Assembly (NCBI GenBank): GCA_934540955.1
Contig: CAKTCY010000046.1
Span: 1-18,537 of the forward strand
DNA: 18,537 bases
Origin: an uncultured Faecalibacterium sp.
Lineage (GTDB): Bacteria > Bacillota > Clostridia > Oscillospirales > Ruminococcaceae
Direction of reading: 5' to 3'
Part shown: in pieces, positions 1 to 8,005 of the stretch
Numbering within the stretch: the first letter of the stretch is position 1
How the letters are laid out: each line of letters opens with the position of its first letter
Position numbers and translations under genes: made by a program
The notes under the pieces: model-generated
What the model was told of the DNA's origin: nothing
What the model saw: the letters and a program-made list of their open reading frames with translations, nothing else
Databases searched by the model: none

Positions 1-1148
1 CGGCGGTCCATCTCCACCACGATCTGGTAGATGCGGGGCAGGGTCATCTTGAAGATGTCCACGTTCCACTTCTCCAGAGCCTCGGCCATAACGGTGTGGT
101 TGGTGTAGGAGAACACCTTCTGGCAGATGCCGAAGGCCTTGTCCCAGTCAAAGCCGCACTCGTCCAGCAGGATGCGCATCATCTCGGGGATGGCCAGCGT
201 GGGGTGGGTGTCGTTCAGCTGGATAGCGACCTTGTCGGGCAGGTTCTCCAGCGTAGCGTAGCTGGACAGGTGGTTCTGCACGATATCGCCGATAGAAGCA
301 GCGGACAGGAAGTACTGCTGACGCAGGCGCAGGATCTTGCCCTCAACGTGGTTATCGTTGGGGTACAGCACCTTGGAGATGAGCTCGGCGTTGGCGTTCT
401 TGCTCATAGCGGTGTTGTAGTTGCCCAGAGAGAAGCTGGACATATCAAAGTCCGGGGCCTTTGCCTGCCACAGACGCAGCTTTGCAACGCCCTTTCCATC
501 GTAGCCCTGCACATACATATCGGAGGGGATGGCCATGACGCTGTTGTAGTTGGTGTGCTGGATGTAGTGGAAGCCGTTGTCCCAGTTCTCGTGGATCTCG
601 CCGTCAAAGCGAATCTCCACAGCCTGATCCGGGTGGCTCTTCAGCCACACCTGACCGCCGGGCAGCCAGTTGTCGGCGCGCTCCTGCTGCCAGCCGTCCA
701 CGATCTTCTGCTTGAAGATGCCGTACTCGTACAGGATGGAGTAGCCGGTGCCGCAGATATCGGTGGTGGCCATGCCGTCCAGATAGCAGGCAGCCAAGCG
801 GCCCAGGCCGCCGTTGCCCAGACCTGCATCGGGCTCTTCCTCAAAAATGCTGTCCAGATTGATGTCGGCGTCAGCCAGCGCCTTCTTGGCAACCTCGTCC
901 AGACCCAGATTGAACAGGCTCATCTTCAGGCTGCGGCCCATCAAAAACTCCATGCAGAGGTAGTAGACCTGCTTGGTGCCGGTGCCGATAGCCTTGGACT
1001 GGAACTTTTTGTGGTTCTCGCTCATCATCTGACGGCAGATCAGAGCCAGAGAGCGGTAGATCTGCTGGTTGGAGGCAACATTCAGCTCCACACCGTACTC
1101 ACTGGTGAGCTTGTCCTGAAGAATTTTGCCAAATTCTTTTGATGTCAT
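1..1148 (-). CDS. glgP: Glycogen/alpha-glucan phosphorylase, N-terminal part (cut by window edge)
   Basis: Phosphorolysis of alpha-1,4-glucan (glycogen) to glucose-1-phosphate in the cytoplasm; PLP enzyme of family GT35. About 382 codons are present. Visible family blocks are YLCMEFLMGRSL (residues about 63-74), the glycine-rich GLGNGGLGRL (109-118), and QLNDTHP near residue 310. The C-terminal half, which carries the PLP-binding lysine, lies beyond the left edge, so catalytic completeness cannot be judged. The start is the ATG at 1148-1146, preceded by AGGAG about 6 nt upstream. The gene is divergent from zapA and has a good promoter at 1253-1281. A LacI-type operator half-palindrome lies inside its leader, which would suit carbon-source control. 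Family assignment is firm; the exact natural glucan (glycogen or maltodextrin) is not visible. Confidence 0.95.
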   Translation of the reverse strand, partial: MTSKEFGKILQDKLTSEYGVELNVASNQQIYRSLALICRQMMSENHKKFQSKAIGTGTKQVYYLCMEFLMGRSLKMSLFNLGLDEVAKKALADADINLDSIFEEEPDAGLGNGGLGRLAACYLDGMATTDICGTGYSILYEYGIFKQKIVDGWQQERADNWLPGGQVWLKSHPDQAVEIRFDGEIHENWDNGFHYIQHTNYNSVMAIPSDMYVQGYDGKGVAKLRLWQAKAPDFDMSSFSLGNYNTAMSKNANAELISKVLYPNDNHVEGKILRLRQQYFLSAASIGDIVQNHLSSYATLENLPDKVAIQLNDTHPTLAIPEMMRILLDECGFDWDKAFGICQKVFSYTNHTVMAEALEKWNVDIFKMTLPRIYQIVVEMDR

Positions 1149-1252
1149 AGTGTGCTCCTATCCGCATAAGCGTTTGCTTTGCTAAAATAATTGAGTAGAT
1201 AATAGCAGCAGAAACGTTCCCTCTTTCGCCCGGCTGCCAACATAACAAAGTT

Positions 1253-1281
1253 ATTATAATATGAACGATTTGCAAATGCAA
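1253..1281 (-). promoter_or_regulatory. Predicted sigma-A promoter of glgP
   Basis: On the minus strand, TTGCAT (1276-1281) and a perfect TATAAT (1253-1258) are separated by exactly 17 bp. Transcription would begin near 1246, giving a leader of about 100 nt that contains the GAAACGTT element at 1211-1218 and a GCAAACGCTT string at 1167-1176. Judged from sequence only. Confidence 0.7.
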
Positions 1282-1363
1282 GGAACTAGGCGCTTTTTTT
1301 CCGTAACTGCTATTTTTTCGGGCCACTTTCTGACAAATATGCCGAAATTTCAAAAATTCCACT

Positions 1364-1391
1364 TTTTCTTGCGGCGTATTTATATTATAAT
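1364..1391 (+). promoter_or_regulatory. Possible promoter of the zapA operon
   Basis: A perfect TATAAT lies at 1386-1391, in an AT-rich stretch about 180 bp before zapA. The best-placed -35 is only TTTTTC (1364-1369, 16-bp spacing), so the -10 carries most of the argument. A start near 1398 would give a leader of roughly 175 nt with hairpins and three GAAACGTT elements. Confidence 0.45.
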
Positions 1392-1487
1392 AGAAGGTAG
1401 AACGGAACCGCGAAACGTTTTTCGGGGAGTAATTCCGGCAGTAATGGCACAGGAAACTCCGCCGAAACGTTTTCGAAAGCCGAAACG

Positions 1488-1516
1488 TTACCGGGAACGG
1501 TGCCAAATCCCGGTAA
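1488..1516 (+). promoter_or_regulatory. Perfect 9-bp inverted repeat in the zapA leader
   Basis: TTACCGGGA (1488-1496) and TCCCGGTAA (1508-1516) are exact reverse complements around an 11-nt loop. The left arm runs into the last GAAACGTT copy. A second, weaker hairpin (ACGGC 1529-1533 with GCCGT 1539-1543) follows. There is no U-tract, so this is not a terminator. It could be a protein-binding dyad or an mRNA-stabilising hairpin. Confidence 0.55.
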
Positions 1517-1573
1517 GACGCAGAACAAACGGCCTTGCGCCGTACAGATACAGGAAAAAAAGGGGAAAACACC

Positions 1574-2041
1574 ATGGTAAACAAGGTAAGGGTCAACATT
1601 GCAGGCACACCGTATGCCATCGCAACCACCGATTCGGAAAAATACATCCTGGGTCTTGCCAAAAAGCTGGACGAGGACATCACAAAGCTGCTGGACACCA
1701 ACGATAACCTCTCGGTGACCAAGGCGGCGGTGTTCTGCGCGATGGATTATCTGGACGAATACCGCAAGAGCACCGGCAGCGCCGAGAATATGCGCAGCCA
1801 GATCCAGGACTACATTGCAGATGCAGCCCGTGCAAAGCTGGCTGAGGATAAGGCACTGGCTGAGAACGCCGTGCTGCGCCGGGAGGCAGCCGCCCTGCGG
1901 GAGCAGCTTGCCAAGGAGCGTCAGCGCGAGACCCGCCGGGAGGAGCGCGCCGCCCGCGCTGCGGCAGAGACGGCACAGGAGCAGCCCGCCGCCCCGGAAG
2001 CTCCGGCGGCAGACAGTGCGCAGGCAGACGAAACCAACTGA
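1574..2041 (+). CDS. zapA: Cell division protein ZapA
   Basis: ZapA binds and bundles FtsZ protofilaments at the Z-ring on the inner face of the membrane. The 155-residue product opens with the family pattern of beta-strand, TDSE, then a helix rich in charged residues (VRVNIAGTPYAIATTDSEKY, residues 5-24), followed by a conserved-looking AAVFCAMDYLDEY segment. Residues about 70-125 are a long charged coiled coil (repeated EDKALAENA/LREQLAKER-like heptads). Residues about 126-155 are an Ala/Pro/Glu tail of low complexity, so the protein is longer than the usual 85-110 residues. I chose the ATG at 1574 because AGGGGA lies 8-12 nt upstream and the ZapA homology starts directly after it; an in-frame ATG at 1535 lacks a ribosome site. 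The U32 gene follows after 36 bp, probably in the same operon. Confidence 0.88.
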   Translation: MVNKVRVNIAGTPYAIATTDSEKYILGLAKKLDEDITKLLDTNDNLSVTKAAVFCAMDYLDEYRKSTGSAENMRSQIQDYIADAARAKLAEDKALAENAVLRREAAALREQLAKERQRETRREERAARAAAETAQEQPAAPEAPAADSAQADETN

Positions 2042-2077
2042 ATGTACCTTATATAAATAGAAGTCAGAAGGAGAACT

Positions 2078-4147
2078 ATGGCAAGGATCGAGATCTTAGC
2101 CCCGGTGGGCAGTGAAGAAATGCTCCGCGCTGCGGTGTTCAGCGGCGCGGACGCAGTATATCTGGGCTTTTCGGGCTTCAATGCCCGCACGGGCGCCGGC
2201 AACTTTGATGCAGACAGCCTGCAGGAGGCTGTGCGCTTCTGCCATGCCCGGGGCGTGGCGGTGCACGTTGCGCTGAATACAACTGTGTACGGCACCGAGC
2301 TGTCTGCGCTGGAGCAGGCTATCCGGGCGGTGGCAGCCAGCGGCGCGGATGCGGTCATCTGTCAGGATCTGGCAGTGGCTACCCTGATCGGCAAAATAGC
2401 CCCGCAGCTGCCCCGGCACGGCTCCACCCAGATGAGCGTCCACACCCTGCAGGGTGCACTGGAGCTAAAGGAACTGGGCTTTACCCGGGTGGTGCTGGCG
2501 CGTGAGCTGAGCCTGCCCGAGGTGGAGCACATCACAAAGCACTGCGGCATCGAGACGGAGTGCTTCATCCACGGCGCGCTGTGCATGAGCGTGAGCGGCC
2601 AGTGCTATATGTCCGCTTTTCTGGGCGGGCGCAGCGGCAACCGGGGCTCCTGTGCGGGCCCCTGCCGTCTGCCCTTTGAGGCCAACGCCCTGCCGGAGGG
2701 CAAGCCCGGCCGGCTGCATCACCTCTCCCTCAAGGATAACTCTGCCATCGACAAGCTGGACAAGCTGCAGGCGCTTGGCGTAGCATCGGCAAAAATTGAG
2801 GGCCGTCTGCGCACGCCGGAGTATGTGGCGGCGGCGGTCAGCGCCTGTCTGGCAGGGCGCGAGGGCCGTGCCTACGACCGTGACCTGCTGAAGAACGCCT
2901 TCAGCCGCTCCGGCTTCACCTCCGGCTATCTGGATGGAAAAATCGACGGTACCATGTTTGGTGTGCGCAGCGAAGCCGACGCCGAGCTGACCAAAAAGAC
3001 CCTGCCCATGCTGCGCGAGCTTTACCGCCGCGAGCGCTCCCGCGTGCCGGTGCAGATGAAGCTGGAAATTGAGGAGGGCGGCGAAAAGCTCACCGTCACC
3101 GATGCCGACGGCAACAAGGCCTTTGCCTACGGGGATGCCGAGCCGCAGCCTGCCCGCACCGACCCCACCGAGAGCCTGAACCGCAGCTTGGCAAAGACCG
3201 GCGGCACGCCCTTTATGGCAGAGAAGATCACCGTGGAAATGGACGGCGGGCCGTGGTTCATCCCCGGCAGCGCCGTAAACGAGCTGCGCCGGGAGGCGCT
3301 GGATGCCCTGCTCAAAAAGCGGGAGGTTCTGCGTCCGTGGCCTACCACCGAGGAGTACGTCACCGCCCTGCCGCAGCGCACCCTGCCGCCCCGCCGCACC
3401 CTGCGCGCCCGGTTCGAGCGCTGGGAGCAGGTGCCGGAGCGGGCACTTGACGGGGTGGAGTATCTCATCCTGCCCATTGCACAGGCCGATCGTGTGCCCC
3501 GGGAGTGGCGGGCAAAGACTATTCTGGAGCTGCCCCGGGTCATGTTTGGTGCGCTGGAGCAGGACACCGCCCGCCGCATTGCAGCCACGCAGGATGCGGG
3601 CTTTGCCGGGTACGAGGCCAGCAACATCGCCCATCTGCGGCTGTGCCGTGGCCTGCCTTTGACCGGCGGCTTCGGGCTGAACATCACCAACAATGTGGCG
3701 GCGCAGTTCTATGCAGAGCAGGGGCTTTCCAGCCTGCTCATCCTGCCGGAGGTAAAGGACAGCGATATTGCGTCCATTGCGCCCACCCGGAACGGTAAGC
3801 CGGTGCCCACGGGCGTGATGGTCTACGGCCATATGCCGCTGATGCTCACCCGCGCCTGCCCGCTGCAAAATATCCACGATTGTGCCCACTGCGATAAGAC
3901 CGGCGTGCTGACCGACCGCAAGGCCAAAAAGTTCCCGGTGCGGTGCGGCCTTGGGGTGCGCACCATCTATAACCCGGTGCCCATCTACATGGGCGATAAG
4001 CCCGGCGCACTGGCGGTGGACTACGGCGTGGCCTACTTTACGCTGGAATCCCGCGAGGAAGCGGCGCAGATTTTGGACAGCATCCGCACCCACGCCCCCT
4101 TTGAGGGCGAGTTTACCCGCGGCCTGTATTTTAAAGGAACGAACTGA
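2078..4147 (+). CDS. U32 family protein with DUF3656-like C-terminus (RlhA-like RNA hydroxylation factor)
   Basis: Historically called collagenase/peptidase U32. Characterised bacterial members act in prephenate- and iron-dependent RNA hydroxylation: RlhA on 23S rRNA, TrhP on tRNA wobble uridine. The 689 residues begin with the TIM-barrel-like ILAPVGSEEML and GADAVYLG. The U32 signature region ECFIHGALCMSVSGQC covers 161-176. Cysteines 162, 169, 176, 192 and 196 would supply the iron-sulfur ligands. Length and the long C-terminal half (residues about 360-689, ending in a CPLQ...CAHC block and KFPVRCGLG) match the larger RlhA/DUF3656 class rather than short TrhP proteins. AGAAGGAG precedes the ATG at 2078. 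It sits between zapA and dut. The substrate RNA is inference; proteolysis is unlikely. Confidence 0.85.
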   Translation: MARIEILAPVGSEEMLRAAVFSGADAVYLGFSGFNARTGAGNFDADSLQEAVRFCHARGVAVHVALNTTVYGTELSALEQAIRAVAASGADAVICQDLAVATLIGKIAPQLPRHGSTQMSVHTLQGALELKELGFTRVVLARELSLPEVEHITKHCGIETECFIHGALCMSVSGQCYMSAFLGGRSGNRGSCAGPCRLPFEANALPEGKPGRLHHLSLKDNSAIDKLDKLQALGVASAKIEGRLRTPEYVAAAVSACLAGREGRAYDRDLLKNAFSRSGFTSGYLDGKIDGTMFGVRSEADAELTKKTLPMLRELYRRERSRVPVQMKLEIEEGGEKLTVTDADGNKAFAYGDAEPQPARTDPTESLNRSLAKTGGTPFMAEKITVEMDGGPWFIPGSAVNELRREALDALLKKREVLRPWPTTEEYVTALPQRTLPPRRTLRARFERWEQVPERALDGVEYLILPIAQADRVPREWRAKTILELPRVMFGALEQDTARRIAATQDAGFAGYEASNIAHLRLCRGLPLTGGFGLNITNNVAAQFYAEQGLSSLLILPEVKDSDIASIAPTRNGKPVPTGVMVYGHMPLMLTRACPLQNIHDCAHCDKTGVLTDRKAKKFPVRCGLGVRTIYNPVPIYMGDKPGALAVDYGVAYFTLESREEAAQILDSIRTHAPFEGEFTRGLYFKGTN

Positions 4148-4218
4148 CAGGAAAGCACCGGCATTGCCCTAAGCCTTGCCTGCAAAAAAAAACAGAAAAA
4201 ACGAAACGAGGTCATACG

Positions 4219-4665
4219 ATGGAACCCATCACTGTAAAATATAAGGTACTGGATGCCCGGGCAAAGGTGCCCGCCTATGCCACCCCCGGCGCAGCTGCCG
4301 CCGACCTGTGCGCTGTGCTGGACGCACCGCTGACCGTTGCCCCCATGCAGCGGGTGCTGGTGCCCACCGGCCTTGCCATCGAGCTGCCCGGTGCGCACAG
4401 CGTGGCGCTGGTGTATGCCCGCAGCGGTCTGTCCATCAAGCATGGTCTGTGCATGGCTAACGGCGTGGGCGTGGTGGACAGTGACTATCGCGGCGAGCTG
4501 AAGGTGCCCATGGTCAATCTGGGTGCCGAGGCTTACACCATCCAGCCCGGCGAGCGGGTGGCGCAGCTGTGCATCGCCCCGGTGTACACTGCCGCTTTTG
4601 TGCCCGCCGAGGAGTTGGGCGACACCCAGCGCGGTGCGGGCGGCTTTGGCTCTACCGGCCGATAA
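4219..4665 (+). CDS. dut: Deoxyuridine 5'-triphosphate nucleotidohydrolase (trimeric dUTPase)
   Basis: Hydrolyses dUTP to dUMP and pyrophosphate, keeping uracil out of DNA and feeding dTMP synthesis. All five motifs of the homotrimeric family are present in the 148 residues: PGAAAADLC (23-31), ARSG (67-70), GVVDSDYRGEL (84-94, with the catalytic-region Asp), QPGERVAQL (109-117) and the mobile C-terminal RGAGGFGSTGR (138-148). Length is typical. The start at 4219 has a modest SD (GAGGT, 8 nt upstream). The 71-bp gap from the U32 gene contains a run of nine adenines but no convincing terminator or promoter. Maf follows after 18 bp, pairing two nucleotide-sanitising enzymes in one transcript. 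Confidence 0.96.
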   Translation: MEPITVKYKVLDARAKVPAYATPGAAAADLCAVLDAPLTVAPMQRVLVPTGLAIELPGAHSVALVYARSGLSIKHGLCMANGVGVVDSDYRGELKVPMVNLGAEAYTIQPGERVAQLCIAPVYTAAFVPAEELGDTQRGAGGFGSTGR

Positions 4666-4683
4666 GAAAGGGACGCGGCAAAA

Positions 4684-5247
4684 ATGAAGGAAAACGACCT
4701 GATCTTAGCCTCCGGCAGCCCCCGCAGACGGGAGCTGCTCTCTCTGTATACCACCGATTTCATGGTCTGCGTCAGCGATTTTGACGAGAGCACCGTCACT
4801 GCGCCCACCCCGGCGCAGCTGGTGGAGCAGCTGGCCATTGGCAAGTGCCTTGCGGTGGCAAGGCAGCACCCGGATGCTGTGGTCATCGGCTGCGACACGG
4901 TGGTGGATGTGGACGGCGCTGTGTTCGGCAAGCCCCATGACGCCGAGGACGCCAAGCGGATGCTGCGCGCCCTCTCCGGCAAGACCCATCAGGTGCACAC
5001 CGGCGTGTGCATTGCAAAAGGGGACAGGGCAGAGCATTTTGTGGACAGCTGCAGGGTGACCTTTTTCCCGCTGGGAGAGGAAGGAATTGAACTCTACACC
5101 ACCACCCCGGAACCCTACGATAAGGCCGGTGCCTATGCCATTCAGGGGCGCGCGGCCCTGTGGCTGGACCGCATTGAGGGCGACTACTACACCATTATGG
5201 GGCTGCCGGTCAGCCGCACCGTACAGCTGCTGGCGCATTTTTTGTGA
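4684..5247 (+). CDS. maf: Maf family nucleoside triphosphate pyrophosphatase (dTTP/UTP type)
   Basis: Maf proteins hydrolyse dTTP, UTP and modified pyrimidine nucleotides to the monophosphate, and in Bacillus overexpression affects septation. The 187-residue product has the hallmark LASGSPRRRELL (8-19), IGCDTVV (68-74), FGKP (81-84), ALSGKTHQVHTG (96-107) and YDKAGAYAIQG (145-155). These match the active-site blocks of the family in order and spacing. SD-like AAAGGGA lies 10 nt before the ATG and overlaps the gap after dut. Maf immediately before mreB is a common Firmicutes arrangement; the radC usually found between them is absent here. The dTTP/UTP assignment over the 7-methyl-GTP subfamily is inferred from general resemblance. 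Confidence 0.93.
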   Translation: MKENDLILASGSPRRRELLSLYTTDFMVCVSDFDESTVTAPTPAQLVEQLAIGKCLAVARQHPDAVVIGCDTVVDVDGAVFGKPHDAEDAKRMLRALSGKTHQVHTGVCIAKGDRAEHFVDSCRVTFFPLGEEGIELYTTTPEPYDKAGAYAIQGRAALWLDRIEGDYYTIMGLPVSRTVQLLAHFL

Positions 5248-5284
5248 GAAAAATGGAAAAATGATAGAAAACTTGCCGAAACGC

Positions 5285-5313
5285 TTGAGAAATGAAGCAC
5301 TTGCGGCTATAAT
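5285..5313 (+). promoter_or_regulatory. Promoter of the mreBCD-mrdA operon
   Basis: TTGAGA (5285-5290), a 17-bp spacer and a perfect TATAAT (5308-5313) lie in the 162-bp gap between maf and mreB. A start near 5320 gives a leader of about 90 nt with a small GTCTG/CAGAC hairpin (about 5340-5356). A GAAACG string (5278-5283) abuts the -35 and could be an operator half-site. Confidence 0.8.
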
Positions 5314-5409
5314 AGAACCGTGTTATTCTGCGCAGGAGGGTCTGTTTACCGCAGACTGTCCGGCATTCTGGGATAGATTTAAGGAACGATCGTAAGGAGA
5401 TTTGGAACA

Positions 5410-6432
<1,023 letters not shown>

Positions 6433-6438
6433 AAGCAG

Positions 6439-6505
6439 CTCTCTGCGAAGAGAACGGCTCAGAATGCGGAAAAGTTTCAGACACAGCAGCTGTGCGTTTT
6501 TCCGC
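6439..6505 (+). repeat. Tandem hairpins in the mreB-mreC gap
   Basis: First hairpin TCTCT-GCGA-AGAGA at about 6440-6453. Second: GCGGAAAA (6466-6473) pairs with TTTTCCGC (6498-6505) and encloses CACAG-CAG-CTGTG (about 6482-6494). Both precede the U-tract terminator at 6523-6553, so three stems in a row separate mreB from mreC. They may stabilise the mreB 3' end or set the ratio of mreB to mreC transcript. Confidence 0.6.
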
Positions 6506-6522
6506 TGCAAACACTGCATCTT

Positions 6523-6553
6523 GCGCGGATGGCACGGCTGTCCGCGCTTTTTT
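6523..6553 (+). terminator. Intra-operon rho-independent terminator after mreB
   Basis: GCGCGGA (6523-6529) and TCCGCGC (6541-6547) are exact complements and are followed by six T residues (6548-6553). I see no new promoter between it and mreC, so it most likely acts as a partial terminator inside the mre operon. Confidence 0.75.
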
Positions 6554-6606
6554 CATGCAAAGGCCTGCGGTAGGGCGCGGGCACCCCGACAGGAGGGAAG
6601 CACCCT

Positions 6607-7437
6607 TTGAAAGATTTTTTTGATACCTGGAAATTCAAGATCCTTGTGGCCGTAGCGGTATTTCTGGTGGGCATCATGGCCTACGCCGGTGCCAACGGCC
6701 GCCTGACCGCTGCCCCGCAGGAGCTGCTGGGCGTGATCCTGACCCCCTTCCAGAAGGCGGCGGCTGTGGTCAGCGGCGGCGTGGGCACGGTGTGGGAAAA
6801 ATACACCAGCATCGACGAGGTGATGGAGCACAACGAGCAGCTGGAGGCGGAAAACGCCCAGCTGCGCCAGCAGATGGTGGACTACGACCGCATCAAGGCC
6901 GAGAACGAGGCCTACAAGGCGCTGGCTAACATTCAGAAAAAGAACAGCAACGCCACCTATGTGTCCGGCTTTGTCATTGGCCGCGACCCGCTGGACGAGT
7001 TCGGCGGCTTTACGCTGGACAAGGGCACCGCAGACGGTGTAGCGGTGAACAATGCCGTTATCAGCGACCGCGGCTATCTGCTGGGCATGGTGGTGGAGGC
7101 CGACCCGACCAGCTGCAAGGTGATGACCATTCTGCACCCCAGCTTCAACGCGGCGGGCGTGGTCTCCCGCACTCGGGAAAACGGCATCCTGAACGGCAAC
7201 ACCACCTATGCGGCGGACGGCCTGTGCACCCTGACCAATCTGGAGCGCAGCACCGAGACCCGTGCGGGCGATCAGGTCATCACCACCGGTCTGGGCGGGG
7301 TGTTCCCGCCGGATCTTCTGGTGGGCACGGTGCAGGATGTGGTGCCGGAGGCCAGCGGCAAATCCTCCATTGCGGTGGTGCGCCCCGGCGCCGACCCCCG
7401 CACCGCCAAGCACGTTTTTATCATTACTGCGTACTAA
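6607..7437 (+). CDS. mreC: Rod shape-determining protein MreC
   Basis: Bitopic membrane protein that links MreB to PBP2 and the rest of the elongation complex on the outer face of the membrane. The 276-residue product has a short cytoplasmic N-terminus, one membrane segment (about 9-27) and an extracytoplasmic coiled coil (about 66-112, with EHNEQLEAENAQLRQQ). The C-terminal beta domains follow, with YVSGFVIGRDP, VISDRGYLLGMV and VITTGLGGVFPPDLLVGTV typical of MreC. The start codon is TTG at 6607: AGGAGG (6591-6596) is 10 nt upstream, and no in-frame ATG lies between this SD and the membrane segment. Stop codon overlaps the SD of mreD. A TTG start plus the preceding terminator should lower its expression relative to mreB. 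Confidence 0.93.
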   Translation: MKDFFDTWKFKILVAVAVFLVGIMAYAGANGRLTAAPQELLGVILTPFQKAAAVVSGGVGTVWEKYTSIDEVMEHNEQLEAENAQLRQQMVDYDRIKAENEAYKALANIQKKNSNATYVSGFVIGRDPLDEFGGFTLDKGTADGVAVNNAVISDRGYLLGMVVEADPTSCKVMTILHPSFNAAGVVSRTRENGILNGNTTYAADGLCTLTNLERSTETRAGDQVITTGLGGVFPPDLLVGTVQDVVPEASGKSSIAVVRPGADPRTAKHVFIITAY

Positions 7438-7452
7438 GGAGGGCACACCGCT

Positions 7453-7986
7453 ATGGAATCTCGCCGCAAGCGCAGCCGCAGCCAGCTGCTGAAGTGGGGC
7501 TGCTATGTGCTGGCGCTGTTTGTGTGCGCCGCTTTGCAGACCACGCCCGGGCTGTTCCGTCTGGGGGAGGCAAAGCCGCTGCTGGTGCTGCCGCTGTGTC
7601 TGGCGGTGGCAGTATTTGAGGGAGAGTTTGCCGGGGCATTGCTTGGCACGGTGGGCGGCCTTTTGTGGGACTACGCCGCCGGGCGCACGGTGGGTATGCT
7701 GGCACTGGAGCTGCTGCTGCTCTGCTTTGGGGTATCGGTGCTGGTGCAGCTGTATCTGCAGGTGAACCTTGGCAACTTTGCCGCCGTAAGCACCGTGACG
7801 GCGCTGGTAGTGCTCTCGCTGGACTGGCTGTTTTTCTACTATATGCCGGGCTATACCGGCGCTGCGCTGCGGTATGCTATCTTTGTACTGCCCAGTGCGG
7901 CGCTGACCATCCCGGCGGCGCTGCTGGCCTTCTGGCTGGTGCAGCGCATCCATGACGGGTTCAGGATCGACAACGGTGTGGTCTAA
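7453..7986 (+). CDS. mreD: Rod shape-determining protein MreD
   Basis: Integral membrane component of the elongasome that binds MreC. The 177-residue protein has a basic cytoplasmic N-terminus (ESRRKRSRSQ) and about five hydrophobic segments (roughly 12-29, 42-67, 78-100, 107-130, 140-165), the expected topology and length. Sequence conservation in MreD is low; identification rests on hydropathy, the GxxGGLLWDYAAGRTVG segment (residues about 64-80) and the position between mreC and mrdA. AAGGAGG (7436-7442) overlaps the mreC stop and lies 10 nt before the ATG, which points to translational coupling. Confidence 0.88.
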   Translation: MESRRKRSRSQLLKWGCYVLALFVCAALQTTPGLFRLGEAKPLLVLPLCLAVAVFEGEFAGALLGTVGGLLWDYAAGRTVGMLALELLLLCFGVSVLVQLYLQVNLGNFAAVSTVTALVVLSLDWLFFYYMPGYTGAALRYAIFVLPSAALTIPAALLAFWLVQRIHDGFRIDNGVV

Positions 7987-8005
7987 CCCGTAAAAGGAGA
8001 ACCAG

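Larger units (their letters stand above)
1211..1489. promoter_or_regulatory. Four GAAACGTT elements, candidate LacI-family operators
   Basis: The 8-mer GAAACGTT occurs at 1211-1218, 1412-1419, 1464-1471 and 1482-1489 within one 425-bp intergenic region. The core AACGTT is palindromic and two copies extend toward a full dyad (CGAAACGTTTTCG at 1463-1475, CGAAACGTTTTTCG at 1411-1424). A central CG flanked by GAAA/TTTC-like arms is the usual form of LacI-family (including CcpA/MalR-type) operators. One copy sits downstream of the glgP promoter and three sit downstream of the proposed zapA promoter, as expected for roadblock repression. The binding protein is unknown. Confidence 0.45.

Noticed and set aside
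96..1142. 348-codon plus-strand open frame opposite glgP, and similar long antisense frames opposite the U32 gene, mreB, mreC/D and mrdA
   Set aside because: All are complements of real genes in the same relative frame, with low-complexity translations and no independent ribosome sites.
2044..2059. TATATAAATA just before the U32 gene as a -10 box
   Set aside because: No acceptable -35 lies 16-18 bp upstream inside the zapA 3' end; zapA and the U32 gene are better read as one operon.
4184..4192. Run of nine adenines before dut, as a minus-strand terminator or a phase-variable tract
   Set aside because: No hairpin precedes the T-run on the minus strand, no minus-strand gene needs it, and the tract lies outside coding sequence and too far from promoter elements to argue for switching.
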